Origin: Bacteroidales bacterium
GTDB lineage: Bacteria; Bacteroidota; Bacteroidia; Bacteroidales; FEN-979
Assembly (NCBI GenBank): GCA_028706295.1
Contig: JAQWBQ010000022.1
Span: 1-45,804, forward strand
Direction: 5' to 3'
DNA: 45,804 bases
Shown here: positions 7,200 to 14,768 of the stretch, piece by piece
Layout: every line of letters starts with the position of its first letter
How positions within the stretch are numbered: position 1 is the first letter of the stretch
Made by a program: the position numbers and the translations under genes
The notes under the pieces: generated by a model
Told to the model about the DNA's origin: nothing
The model's database searches: none
Seen by the model: the letters and a program-made list of their open reading frames with translations, nothing else

Positions 7200-8000
7200 T
7201 CAGTATTTTATCAACTTTTGGATTTGTTGGGAAACACCCGCGGTCAAACGAACCAGATAAAGTCCGTCAGGAAGTCCTGATATGTCAATTCGTTCGGTTT
7301 GTTTCCCGGTAACCGGTCTGAAATATTCAGATTGAACGATAACGCCACGGGTGTTCAGTATATCAATTTGTACCGGTTTATGATCTGTTTCCGTGATTTG
7401 AATGTTCAGGAATCCGCAGGCGGGATTCGGATTTATGAAACAAGATGTTTCAGAAACCGAAGATATAGCGGAGGTTGAAGGATTATATTCGGATATTTCG
7501 AGTGTTGACAATGTGGTAACGGATTTACTTACCGTGAAAGCTCCGTAAATCGTCACCGTTCCGGTTCCGGCTAACGGAGCAGTCCACCCGAATGTCCACG
7601 TTGAAGGGTTTGCGGAGGGAGAAGAAACCTGGGTAACATACTTGGTACCTCCCACCAGTTTTGAACCGGTTCCGGCAATCAGGGTACCGAGCTGTGCACC
7701 GGCCTGGTCCTGGGGTGAAACCTCAAATCCCTTTTTCCCCGAACCGGAAACGGTAACGGTTATGCTGTAGGTGGTACCAGGAGTGTAACCTTCGGGAGGA
7801 ATGTCGGAAGTGATCCAGCCCGAAACCGTTGATGCAGACCCGCCATGACAGGCTACACAGTTATGCCCGTCGCCCGGGGACCCGGTGTATCCCGCCGGAG
7901 ATCCTCCTTGATAATCACTCTGTTCATCTCCGCTGAAAGAGACTGTCAGCAGGAAAACCACAGTCAGCGCAGGGATGATAACGAACAGTTTTCTTTTCAT
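7200..8000 (-). CDS. T9SS-sorted protein with a CxxCH motif (choice-of-anchor V type)
   Basis: The 266 residues comprise a signal peptide (about 1-22), a short segment with GSPGDGHNCVACHGG at 41-54 giving a c-type haem site (Cys48, Cys51, His52), a beta-rich domain (about 58-180), and a T9SS sorting tail (about 187-266, with INPNPACGF and LPDGLYLVRLT). This layout resembles the family annotated as choice-of-anchor V domain. The combination suggests a mono-haem or otherwise metal-binding protein shown on the cell surface. It leads the two-gene unit with the large T9SS protein. Its partner and redox role are unknown; no other cytochrome gene is present in the window. Confidence 0.85.
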   Translation of the reverse strand: MKRKLFVIIPALTVVFLLTVSFSGDEQSDYQGGSPAGYTGSPGDGHNCVACHGGSASTVSGWITSDIPPEGYTPGTTYSITVTVSGSGKKGFEVSPQDQAGAQLGTLIAGTGSKLVGGTKYVTQVSSPSANPSTWTFGWTAPLAGTGTVTIYGAFTVSKSVTTLSTLEISEYNPSTSAISSVSETSCFINPNPACGFLNIQITETDHKPVQIDILNTRGVIVQSEYFRPVTGKQTERIDISGLPDGLYLVRLTAGVSQQIQKLIKY

Positions 8001-8025
8001 AAAAGTGCAGGGAACAAACAGACTG

Positions 8026-8033
8026 CAAAATTA
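8026..8033 (-). promoter_or_regulatory. -7 box TAATTTTG for the CxxCH protein gene
   Basis: TAATTTTG on the minus strand fits TAnnTTTG and lies 26 bases upstream of the start codon at 8000. No good -33 TTTG is seen at the expected distance. Confidence 0.4.
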
Positions 8034-8046
8034 CAAAAAACTTCTT

Positions 8047-8054
8047 TACCTTTG
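8047..8054 (+). promoter_or_regulatory. -7 box TACCTTTG for the dehydrogenase gene
   Basis: TACCTTTG on the plus strand fits TAnnTTTG, about 93 bases before the ATG at 8147, in a divergent spacer shared with the box at 8026-8033. The -33 match is weak. The AT-rich stretch from 8055 to 8146 shows nothing else. Confidence 0.35.
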
Positions 8055-8146
8055 AGGATTGAATCACGATTATTTGACAGGTATTTATTTATCTTAATGT
8101 ATTCATAATTAGGATAAACAATCATCATTCTGAAATATTAACGTAT

Positions 8147-8851
8147 ATGAATATAATTATTACAGGCGCCGGTCGCGGGATCGGATCTGAATTGGTGAAG
8201 ATACTGGCACGCCATAAGCAGAACCAGATCATCGCTGTTTCCCGGAATGGGAAAGCCCTGAAGGAGCTGCAGGCTGAATGCATCAAACTCTATCCCGACA
8301 CGAAGGTGATCCCTTATGAATTTGACCTCAATCAGTTTGAATTTTATCCCTTTATCGTACAGCGGCTTGAGACCTTTATTCATAAATGCGACATCCTGAT
8401 CCACAACGCGGGCCGGTTGATCAACAAACCCTATGAAAAGTTCGAACTTTCCGATTTTGATGAAACGGTCAATGTCAACTTCAAAGCTCCCTTTTTCCTC
8501 ACCCAGGCCCTTCTGCCAATCCTTAACAGGGGGGCGCATGTCGTGAACATCGGAAGTTACGGCGGGGTGCCTGCAACGCGGAAATTTCCGGGCCTTGCCG
8601 CGTACACTTCCAGTAAGGGGGCCCTTCATATTCTGACGGAGATCCTGGCCACGGAACTCGCCGGGTTGGAGATCAAGGTTAATTGTCTGGCGCTTGGATC
8701 GGTACAAACGGAGATGTTCACCCGGGCCTTTCCGGGTCAGCGAGCCGCGCTGAACACGTCGCAGATGGCACAGTTTATTGCCGATTTCGCCATCACCGGG
8801 CATAAAACCATGAACGGGCAAGTAATCCCGGTTGCCCTTGCGGAGATCTGA
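8147..8851 (+). CDS. Short-chain dehydrogenase/reductase (SDR), substrate unknown
   Basis: This is a 234-residue classical SDR. The nucleotide-binding turn TGAGRGIG is at 6-13, the NAG motif is in ILIHNAGRL, the catalytic Ser is at 137 (NIGSYGG), and the Tyr and Lys of the YxxxK motif are at 153 and 157 (AAYTSSKGAL). All catalytic residues are present, so it should be an active NAD(P)-dependent oxidoreductase. Length and motifs do not fix the substrate. It stands alone on the plus strand, divergent from the T9SS pair and convergent with hydF (30 bases between stops), so context gives no pathway. Confidence 0.92.
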   Translation: MNIIITGAGRGIGSELVKILARHKQNQIIAVSRNGKALKELQAECIKLYPDTKVIPYEFDLNQFEFYPFIVQRLETFIHKCDILIHNAGRLINKPYEKFELSDFDETVNVNFKAPFFLTQALLPILNRGAHVVNIGSYGGVPATRKFPGLAAYTSSKGALHILTEILATELAGLEIKVNCLALGSVQTEMFTRAFPGQRAALNTSQMAQFIADFAITGHKTMNGQVIPVALAEI

Positions 8852-8881
8852 CAATCAGAATCAGAAATAGTCTTCACTGCT

Positions 8882-10108
8882 TTAAAGGTAATCTTCCTTA
8901 CCCTGTAACCCGAAGGGTTCCATTGCCCGGTTGTAGATGCCGTGGACATAAGCAATGGTCATCCCGTAGTTTGATACCGGAATTCCCGCATCGATTGCGG
9001 GCTTCAGCCGGTTGATGATCTGCCTTCTCGTGATCATGCATCCGCCGCACTGGATAACCATGGCGTAATCGGTGATCGGGCGGGGAACTCTGTTCAGCCC
9101 TGCAACCACTTCAAATTCCAGGTTTTTACCGGTAAATCCGGAGATCCACCGGGGAATTTTCACCCTGCCGATGTCGTCGCATGAAACATGGTGGGTGCAT
9201 GATTCGAGGATCAGGATCCGGTCGCCTTCACGAAGCTTTGAAATGTGCGGTGTGCCTTCGGCATAATGTGCGAAATCTCCTTTCTGGCGTGCCAGAAGAA
9301 TGCTGAAACTGGTCAGCAGGATGTTTTTTGGTATGGCCGCATCGGCTTTTGGAAAGACCTGGCTGTCGGTGACCACCAGCACCGGCTTGGGATTCATCTT
9401 TTTGAAAAAGGCATCGACTTCACGTTCCTTGCAGACCACAGCAATGCCGTCGTGGTCAAGAACATCGCGTATCACCTGTACCTGGGGAAGGATCATTCTC
9501 CCCTCGGGCGCTTCTATATCGATGGGGGTGATGAGCAGCACGACGTCGCCGTAAGAGATCAGGTCGCCGATCAGCGTTTGTTTGCGATACGCGTTTTCCG
9601 GCATGTCTGTCTGGATCCGCTGTACCAGGGGCCGCATGGTGTCGGCCTGCCGGGCGCTGACTTCGAGCGCCGTAGATCCTGTATTTACGCGGATCGCTTC
9701 AGCGATAACGGGTGAAAGTTTCTCCTCATCCGACTTATTGTGAACGACGATAAAAGGCAGATCCAGTTTCTGAAACTCAGAGATCAGATTCAGTTCGGGT
9801 TCTCCGAATTGATTGTGTGCCACGACCAGAATGGCAAAATCAATGATCTTCAATACATCGAGCGATTTCTCAATGCGCTTTCTCCCCAGATCGCCGGTGT
9901 CGTCAATACCTGCCGTATCGATCATGACGACGGGTCCTGCCCCGGGAATTTCGATCGATTTTTTGACGGGGTCGGTGGTGGTGCCCGCGAGATCCGAAAC
10001 GATGGCGGTCTCCTGACCCGTCAGGGCATTGATCAGTGAACTTTTTCCGTTGTTCCTTCGTCCGAAGATCCCGATGTGGGGCTTGTTGTCGCGGCCTTTG
10101 CTGTTCAT
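8882..10108 (-). CDS. hydF: [FeFe]-hydrogenase H-cluster maturation GTPase HydF
   Basis: HydF is the scaffold and GTPase on which the diiron part of the H-cluster is assembled before transfer to the hydrogenase. The 408 residues show the P-loop GRRNNGKSS at 16-24, the DTAG switch near 59-62 and the NKSD base-recognition motif near 120. The C-terminal cluster site follows the family pattern CxH-x(46-53)-CxxC: Cys304, His306, Cys354 and Cys357. The protein looks complete. It is followed by no other hyd gene here; hydE, hydG and the hydrogenase must lie elsewhere if the system is functional. It follows miaA by 35 bases, so the two may share a transcript. Confidence 0.96.
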   Translation of the reverse strand: MNSKGRDNKPHIGIFGRRNNGKSSLINALTGQETAIVSDLAGTTTDPVKKSIEIPGAGPVVMIDTAGIDDTGDLGRKRIEKSLDVLKIIDFAILVVAHNQFGEPELNLISEFQKLDLPFIVVHNKSDEEKLSPVIAEAIRVNTGSTALEVSARQADTMRPLVQRIQTDMPENAYRKQTLIGDLISYGDVVLLITPIDIEAPEGRMILPQVQVIRDVLDHDGIAVVCKEREVDAFFKKMNPKPVLVVTDSQVFPKADAAIPKNILLTSFSILLARQKGDFAHYAEGTPHISKLREGDRILILESCTHHVSCDDIGRVKIPRWISGFTGKNLEFEVVAGLNRVPRPITDYAMVIQCGGCMITRRQIINRLKPAIDAGIPVSNYGMTIAYVHGIYNRAMEPFGLQGKEDYL

Positions 10109-10143
10109 GGTTTTTTCTGGCTGTTCGGTGTTTCTGAAATTCT

Positions 10144-11079
10144 TTATTCCTGGTTTCTGTTGCTCTTTTCCCCGCCGGTTACCCTGGAAATGATTTCCGA
10201 TGCGGTTTCTTCAACAGGTCTTTGCCCGTCGATCCAGCAAATCCGTGTTCCCCTGCGTTCCATCCCCCGGAACCAGGTCATCTGCCGTTTCGCGAACTGC
10301 CGGATTGCAATATTCAGCTTTTCCTCCATCTCCTGAAATGTGATTTTTCCGGTCAGGTACAGGGTTGTGAACCGGTATTCAAGTCCATAGCGGATAAGCC
10401 GTTCAGGCGTGATCCCGGAGGCGAGCAGCCGTTCGGTCTCTTCGATCATACCGGTGCGAAGCCTCTGGGTGAGGCGTTCTGAGATGCGTTGCATCTGAAG
10501 GGGGCGGGGAATGGATATTCCAAAAGTATTTTCCCGGAGGTCGGGTATGGTCTTCGGCAGGTATCCCGAAGAATCGGTCCGCGATCGTTCAGCGATGCGG
10601 ATTGCCTTGATCAAACGTTCCCGGTCTTCGAGATCGGTCTTGTTATGGAGTTTCTTCATGGAACGCAGCAGGCCGGTGAGCTCTTCGTCGGACATCTTTT
10701 GCAGTTTATCCTTCGGGGAATCCGTTTCGGAAGCATCGGTCAGATGATAGTCGTTCAGGATGCTGTCGAGATACATGCCCGATCCCCCGCACATAATGGG
10801 CGCCTTTCCCCTGGATAGGATTCCTTGCCAGGCTTCAAGAAAATCATTCCGGAATTCAAAAATATTGTATTCATGGCCCGGTTCCCTGATATCGATGAGA
10901 TGAACCGGGATGTGATGACCTCCTGCGTGGTACTCATCGAGATCTTTGCCGGTACCGATATCCATGCCCCGGTAAACCTGGCGGGAATCGGCGCTGATGA
11001 TCTCTCCGCCGATCCGGCAGGCTACCTGTACTGCGATTTTCGTCTTGCCCGAAGCAGTCGGGCCCAGAATGGTGATCAT
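10144..11079 (-). CDS. miaA: tRNA dimethylallyltransferase
   Basis: MiaA adds an isopentenyl-type group to A37 of tRNAs that read codons starting with U, using dimethylallyl diphosphate. The 311-residue protein starts directly with the P-loop GPTASGKT at 6-13, followed by the DSRQVYRGMDIGTGK segment at 36-50; the later conserved CGGSGMY and RYGLEYRF segments are also present. Length fits the family (about 300-315). A promoter box lies about 90 bases upstream and hydF follows in the same direction. Nothing unusual is seen in the protein itself. Confidence 0.95.
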   Translation of the reverse strand: MITILGPTASGKTKIAVQVACRIGGEIISADSRQVYRGMDIGTGKDLDEYHAGGHHIPVHLIDIREPGHEYNIFEFRNDFLEAWQGILSRGKAPIMCGGSGMYLDSILNDYHLTDASETDSPKDKLQKMSDEELTGLLRSMKKLHNKTDLEDRERLIKAIRIAERSRTDSSGYLPKTIPDLRENTFGISIPRPLQMQRISERLTQRLRTGMIEETERLLASGITPERLIRYGLEYRFTTLYLTGKITFQEMEEKLNIAIRQFAKRQMTWFRGMERRGTRICWIDGQRPVEETASEIISRVTGGEKSNRNQE

Positions 11080-11166
11080 ATGGCGCCAGGATGCTCGTAC
11101 ACGGATTGAAATACGCGGGATTCAGAAAGCTCCGGGGAGCTGTTTTCCCGGGTTATTAACAGGGTT

Positions 11167-11174
11167 CAAAAGTA
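11167..11174 (-). promoter_or_regulatory. -7 box TACTTTTG for miaA
   Basis: The minus strand reads TACTTTTG, a TAnnTTTG match, about 88 bases upstream of the miaA start. The leader between them holds the inverted repeat AGCTCC-GG-GGAGCT at 11128-11141, which has no T run and may be incidental. Confidence 0.4.
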
Positions 11175-11193
11175 GGCATTTTTTTGAGGGAAC

Positions 11194-11224
11194 ATATGAA
11201 CATTTGCCGGTAAATATGAACATT
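11194..11224. repeat. Paired direct repeat ATATGAACATT upstream of gcvT
   Basis: The 11-base word ATATGAACATT occurs at 11194-11204 and 11214-11224, exactly 20 bases apart (two helical turns), in the divergent miaA-gcvT spacer. The second copy ends about 25 bases before the gcvT -7 box. Such phasing suits binding of a regulator to one DNA face; this is inference. Confidence 0.5.
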
Positions 11225-11249
11225 GACCAGCTTCCGGTACAATTTTTCC

Positions 11250-11257
11250 TACTTTTG
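11250..11257 (+). promoter_or_regulatory. -7 box TACTTTTG for gcvT
   Basis: TACTTTTG on the plus strand fits TAnnTTTG and lies 89 bases before the gcvT start. A TTG at 11224-11226 upstream is a little too far for an ideal -33 element. Confidence 0.4.
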
Positions 11258-11346
11258 CGCCGTTAAAAGAAATCCGTTCAGATCATTACCCTGTGTATCT
11301 GCCGGTAGCGTGAAATTAAAACTGAAAATTGTTAAACTTATATACC

Positions 11347-12435
11347 ATGAAGAACACAGCATTTACAAAGTTTCATGAAGCGCTGGGCGCCAAGATGGTG
11401 CCTTTCGCAGGTTATTTCATGCCCCTCCAGTACGAAGGAGTCAACGCCGAACACGAAACCGTGCGTAACGGTGTCGGAGTCTTTGATGTTTCGCATATGG
11501 GCGAGTTCTGGGTCAAAGGGCCCCACGCGCTTGCTTTTATCCAGTGGGTGACTTCCAACGACGCCTCCAAGCTGGTTCCCGGAAAGGTTCAGTACAGTTG
11601 CTTCCCCAACGAAACCGGCGGGATTGTCGACGATCTGCTGGTTTACAAAGTCGACGATGAAACCTATCTGCTGGTCGTGAATGCTGCCAATATTGATAAA
11701 GACTGGGCCTGGTGCAACAGTCATAACAAGGTCGGCGCTACATTGATCAACGCTTCCGATGACATTGCCCAGTTGGCGATCCAGGGCCCGCTGGCATTGA
11801 AGGCAATGCAAAAGCTTACTGACACCCCGGTGATGGATATGGAATACTACACGTTCAAGAAACTGACTTTTGCCGGCGTTCCCGATGTGATCTTTGCCAC
11901 TACCGGCTATACCGGATCCGGGGGCTGCGAAATTTATATGCCAAATGCCGATGCCCCGAAGATCTGGAACGCGGTATTTGAAGCCGGTAAAGAGTTCGGC
12001 ATCAAACCGATCGGACTGGCTGCACGCGACACCCTGCGTCTGGAAATGGGATATTGCCTTTATGGCAACGACATTGACGATACCACGTCGCCCATCGAAG
12101 CGGGGCTGGGCTGGATCACCAAATTCACCGACGTTAAGGACTTTATCAATAAACCGCAACTGCTGAAACAGAAGCAGGAAGGGACGGTTCGCAAACTGGT
12201 CGGGTTTGAGATGGTCGATAAGGGCATTCCCCGCCACGGATACGAGATCACCGATGCCAGTGGAAATCAGATCGGCGTGGTGACCTCCGGAACAATGGGA
12301 CCTTCGGTGAAGATCCCGGTCGGCATAGGCTATGTGCCTACGGCTCTTTCGAAAGAGGGTAGTGAAATCCATATCAAAGTCAGGGAAAAGATCCTGAAGG
12401 CAAAAGTTGTCAAATTCCCGTTTTATAAAGGATAA
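11347..12435 (+). CDS. gcvT: Glycine cleavage system T protein (aminomethyltransferase)
   Basis: GcvT takes the aminomethyl group from the H protein and transfers its carbon to tetrahydrofolate, releasing ammonia. I start it at the ATG at 11347 ([18 protein letters not shown]) rather than further upstream, which matches the usual N-terminus and gives 362 residues. Family features include FAGY near the start, [10 protein letters not shown], the IVDDLLVYK segment with the catalytic Asp, and the folate-site [10 protein letters not shown]. No gcvH or gcvP lies beside it; the next genes are exported proteins of unknown function. A paired direct repeat and a promoter box precede it. Confidence 0.96.
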   Translation: MKNTAFTKFHEALGAKMVPFAGYFMPLQYEGVNAEHETVRNGVGVFDVSHMGEFWVKGPHALAFIQWVTSNDASKLVPGKVQYSCFPNETGGIVDDLLVYKVDDETYLLVVNAANIDKDWAWCNSHNKVGATLINASDDIAQLAIQGPLALKAMQKLTDTPVMDMEYYTFKKLTFAGVPDVIFATTGYTGSGGCEIYMPNADAPKIWNAVFEAGKEFGIKPIGLAARDTLRLEMGYCLYGNDIDDTTSPIEAGLGWITKFTDVKDFINKPQLLKQKQEGTVRKLVGFEMVDKGIPRHGYEITDASGNQIGVVTSGTMGPSVKIPVGIGYVPTALSKEGSEIHIKVREKILKAKVVKFPFYKG

Positions 12436-12468
12436 TTCATTCCATTTCAACAATTAAAATCATTAACG

Positions 12469-13287
12469 ATGAAACAGCTCACATATCAAATAAGATCGGT
12501 CCGCTGGCAGCAGATCCTGTTCATGATCCTGATGGCGGGGCTTTTGATTGGAACTGATGGTTGTAAATCGACCGGAAAAATTTCCAAGAAAGAGCGCAAA
12601 GCCCAGATCGAGGCTGCCAAGAAACAGGTACAGTCGATTATTGACGGGACATCGACCCTTTCGCTCGATGACCAGAAACAGTTGTTGGGCGATATTATGG
12701 ACAAAAACTACAACGATCCCGCCCTGAATTCATTGATTATCAAGGCGCAACAAAAGCTGAAAACCGCTCTGGCCGAACAATATAAAATCAAGCAACAAAT
12801 GGTTGATGCGGCCCGAGCCAAACTCTATGACCTGTTGCTGAACAAAGATGGCAAGACTGCTGATCAGCTTGAACAGGAGGTCAATGCCATCAAGGCCCAG
12901 AATCTTAAAGACAGCGAAATTGACGAACTGATCGAACGGGCCGAAAAGAAGATTAAGGATATGCGCGCTGCCGGTTCAGCCGTCAATCTTCCGGTGAAAA
13001 CCCAGATCGAAAACGCGTTCGATGCCATTGCCCGGTTTGCCGCAGGAGGCAATTACACCCAGGCCGACAACACCATCGATAAGACCCTGAAATTCTTCTC
13101 CTCCGATGATGTCCCTGTTCTGATCATCATCAGCCGGGAAGGAACCATTGTCGATTACGACAAACCTACCACCATCAAGCGGTACATGAACTTCATCCGG
13201 GATACCAAAGCGAGCAACAATGTCATCGATGCCATCATGACCGATGCAAATGGGAAAATTAAAGGACTTGATCTAATTAAAAAATAG
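12469..13287 (+). CDS. Helical lipoprotein of unknown function, first gene of the exported cluster
   Basis: I do not recognise this 272-residue protein. It has a lipoprotein signal: a basic start, a hydrophobic stretch at about 16-28, and LIGTDGC with the lipidated Cys at 32. Residues 35-170 are rich in Lys, Gln, Ala and Glu in a pattern expected for long helices or coiled coil. A compact C-terminal part (about 185-272) contains FFSSDDVPVLIIISREG and ends in GLDLIKK. It begins 33 bases after gcvT and is followed after 5 bases by the next exported gene, so it heads a tight cluster of four. A role in the envelope is clear from the signal; anything further is unknown. Confidence 0.75.
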   Translation: MKQLTYQIRSVRWQQILFMILMAGLLIGTDGCKSTGKISKKERKAQIEAAKKQVQSIIDGTSTLSLDDQKQLLGDIMDKNYNDPALNSLIIKAQQKLKTALAEQYKIKQQMVDAARAKLYDLLLNKDGKTADQLEQEVNAIKAQNLKDSEIDELIERAEKKIKDMRAAGSAVNLPVKTQIENAFDAIARFAAGGNYTQADNTIDKTLKFFSSDDVPVLIIISREGTIVDYDKPTTIKRYMNFIRDTKASNNVIDAIMTDANGKIKGLDLIKK

Positions 13288-13292
13288 TAAAG

Positions 13293-13871
13293 ATGAGAAA
13301 GCCAGTTTCAGTATTCATGATCTTTTCCCTGATCCTGATCGTGTCGGGAGTAAAAGCACAGGATAACATATCGCCCCAACGCAAACAGGCCATCGACAGT
13401 CTGGCCCTTGAAAAAGTCCGTGATCTGAGCAAATACATCAGCATCATCGGCGACAAACAAACACCCTGGTCCGATGCGCAACGCGTGATCGAACGGGCCG
13501 TAGAGCTCTTCATGGAAAACAGTGAAGTCGGCGTTTCGTCACTCGGCAGGCAGGATGTCAACTACTATAAAGTCAGAGAGTACTTCGACCGGCTGATGCA
13601 GTTGAATTATGACAAAGTCACGATCGACTGGTACAAAATCCAGTACGTGAGTGATCTGGTGCGTCAGCCTGACGGGACTTACGTCGGGGTGATCACCATT
13701 TACCAGCGTTTTCAGGCTTTTGATAAGGAAAAGGGGCTGGTTTACGAGGACACTACCAAAAAAGACATCACGGTCTATGTAAAACGCAAGGAGACCCAGA
13801 TCGGAGGAAGGCTTATCGGTTTCTGGGATGTGATGCTCGGAGATATCCGGGTAAAGGAAACCTCTAAGTAA
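13293..13871 (+). CDS. Small exported protein of unknown function, second gene of the cluster
   Basis: The 192-residue product has a signal peptide (MRKPVSVFMIFSLILIVSGVKAQ, probable cleavage near 23) and no lipobox. The mature part starts helical (about 30-105, with VELFMENSEV and YYKVREYFDRL) and then becomes strand-rich with regular alternation (GVITIYQRFQAF, DITVYVKRKE, FWDVMLGDIRVKE). That order and size resemble NTF2-like or SnoaL-like small domains, but no residue motif proves it. It is 5 bases after the lipoprotein gene. I infer a periplasmic partner of its neighbours. Confidence 0.75.
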   Translation: MRKPVSVFMIFSLILIVSGVKAQDNISPQRKQAIDSLALEKVRDLSKYISIIGDKQTPWSDAQRVIERAVELFMENSEVGVSSLGRQDVNYYKVREYFDRLMQLNYDKVTIDWYKIQYVSDLVRQPDGTYVGVITIYQRFQAFDKEKGLVYEDTTKKDITVYVKRKETQIGGRLIGFWDVMLGDIRVKETSK

Positions 13872-13929
13872 TTTACGATTGACGATATACGGTCGGAAGA
13901 GGCAGGGAGCGTGTCTATCAATTGATTTT

Positions 13930-14763
13930 ATGAGAAATTTCGTTGCAGTGATTTTGGCCTTGTTGCCGTTTCTGGTTCAGGCGCAGGGATCGATCGGGTC
14001 GTTTACGGCCGATGAAACCATGTTCTACGCCCAGACCAAACAGGTTAACCAGTTTTTCCTGCGTTTCAACGCGGAAGAGGATACCCGGGGAAACCGGCTC
14101 TATCCGGGGGATGTCGGGTACCATGATCTGAAAGCGCGGAAAAAGTACCTGGAGATGCTCTTTGATAATTCCAGCCCGATGATCAACGAGGATAAAAAAT
14201 TCGTTTTCATCGAAGATGCACTTAACAAGAGAAACCCGGCATTCCTCGATTTCTACTCGAACAACTGGTTTGCAGAATTGTCGGCCACCTTTCATTACAA
14301 AAAAGAGAAGGTGAACCTCATCCTCTATCTCAAGATCGAGAAACAGCTTCAAGGTTACAAATGGGTGATCTCCAATGTATATTTCGACCGGTTTGAGTCG
14401 TGGTTTACCCACATCCATGATACCCTGAATACCAGCCATATCATACACCCCATGAGCCATGAACTTGATTTTATGAACATTCACAAGGCTTTCAGGGAAC
14501 CCGAGAACATCGATTACTACCTGCAAAGGAATTATCAGCCCGATATGCTGGGGTTGTTTGTCATGGAGGTTAAAAATGGTAACCTGGTCTTTGGATCGGT
14601 TAATACGGTAAAATTCCATATCTTTCAGATTCCGAACTGGTATTTCGAACTTTCCTGGTTCAACCGGAACAGCAACAATTCAGGATGGCTGATATCCAAT
14701 GTTCTCCGGTTAACGGACAAGGAAAAAAAGGAGTTGATGCGAAATTACACACAGGTAAACTGA
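13930..14763 (+). CDS. Exported protein of unknown function, third gene of the cluster
   Basis: The start at 13930 (MRNFVAVILALLPFLVQAQG) is chosen because it begins a proper signal peptide; the frame is open further upstream but without one. The 277-residue mature region resembles the second protein in outline: an early helix (VKQVNQFFLRFNAEED), a Tyr/Leu-rich helix (RKKYLEMLFDN), then several strands (KVNLILYLKIEKQL, YKWVISNVYFDRF). The C-terminal third contains FHIFQIPNWYFELSWFNRN. No known domain is recognised. Its TGA is followed 5 bases later by the ATG of the leucine-rich-repeat gene, indicating translational coupling. Confidence 0.75.
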   Translation: MRNFVAVILALLPFLVQAQGSIGSFTADETMFYAQTKQVNQFFLRFNAEEDTRGNRLYPGDVGYHDLKARKKYLEMLFDNSSPMINEDKKFVFIEDALNKRNPAFLDFYSNNWFAELSATFHYKKEKVNLILYLKIEKQLQGYKWVISNVYFDRFESWFTHIHDTLNTSHIIHPMSHELDFMNIHKAFREPENIDYYLQRNYQPDMLGLFVMEVKNGNLVFGSVNTVKFHIFQIPNWYFELSWFNRNSNNSGWLISNVLRLTDKEKKELMRNYTQVN

Positions 14764-14768
14764 GACGC

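Noticed and set aside
8138-8854. A 238-codon minus-strand frame opposite the SDR gene
   Set aside because: The plus-strand frame has all SDR catalytic residues; the antisense one is a shadow.
11128-11141. Regulatory hairpin in the miaA leader
   Set aside because: AGCTCC-GG-GGAGCT has a two-base loop, too small for a stable hairpin, and no T run or known element beside it; I treat it as incidental.
11338-12453. A long open frame (371 codons) on the minus strand across gcvT
   Set aside because: It lies exactly opposite a clear gcvT with all family motifs. Its translation lacks recognisable motifs; such frames arise from codon bias of the real gene.
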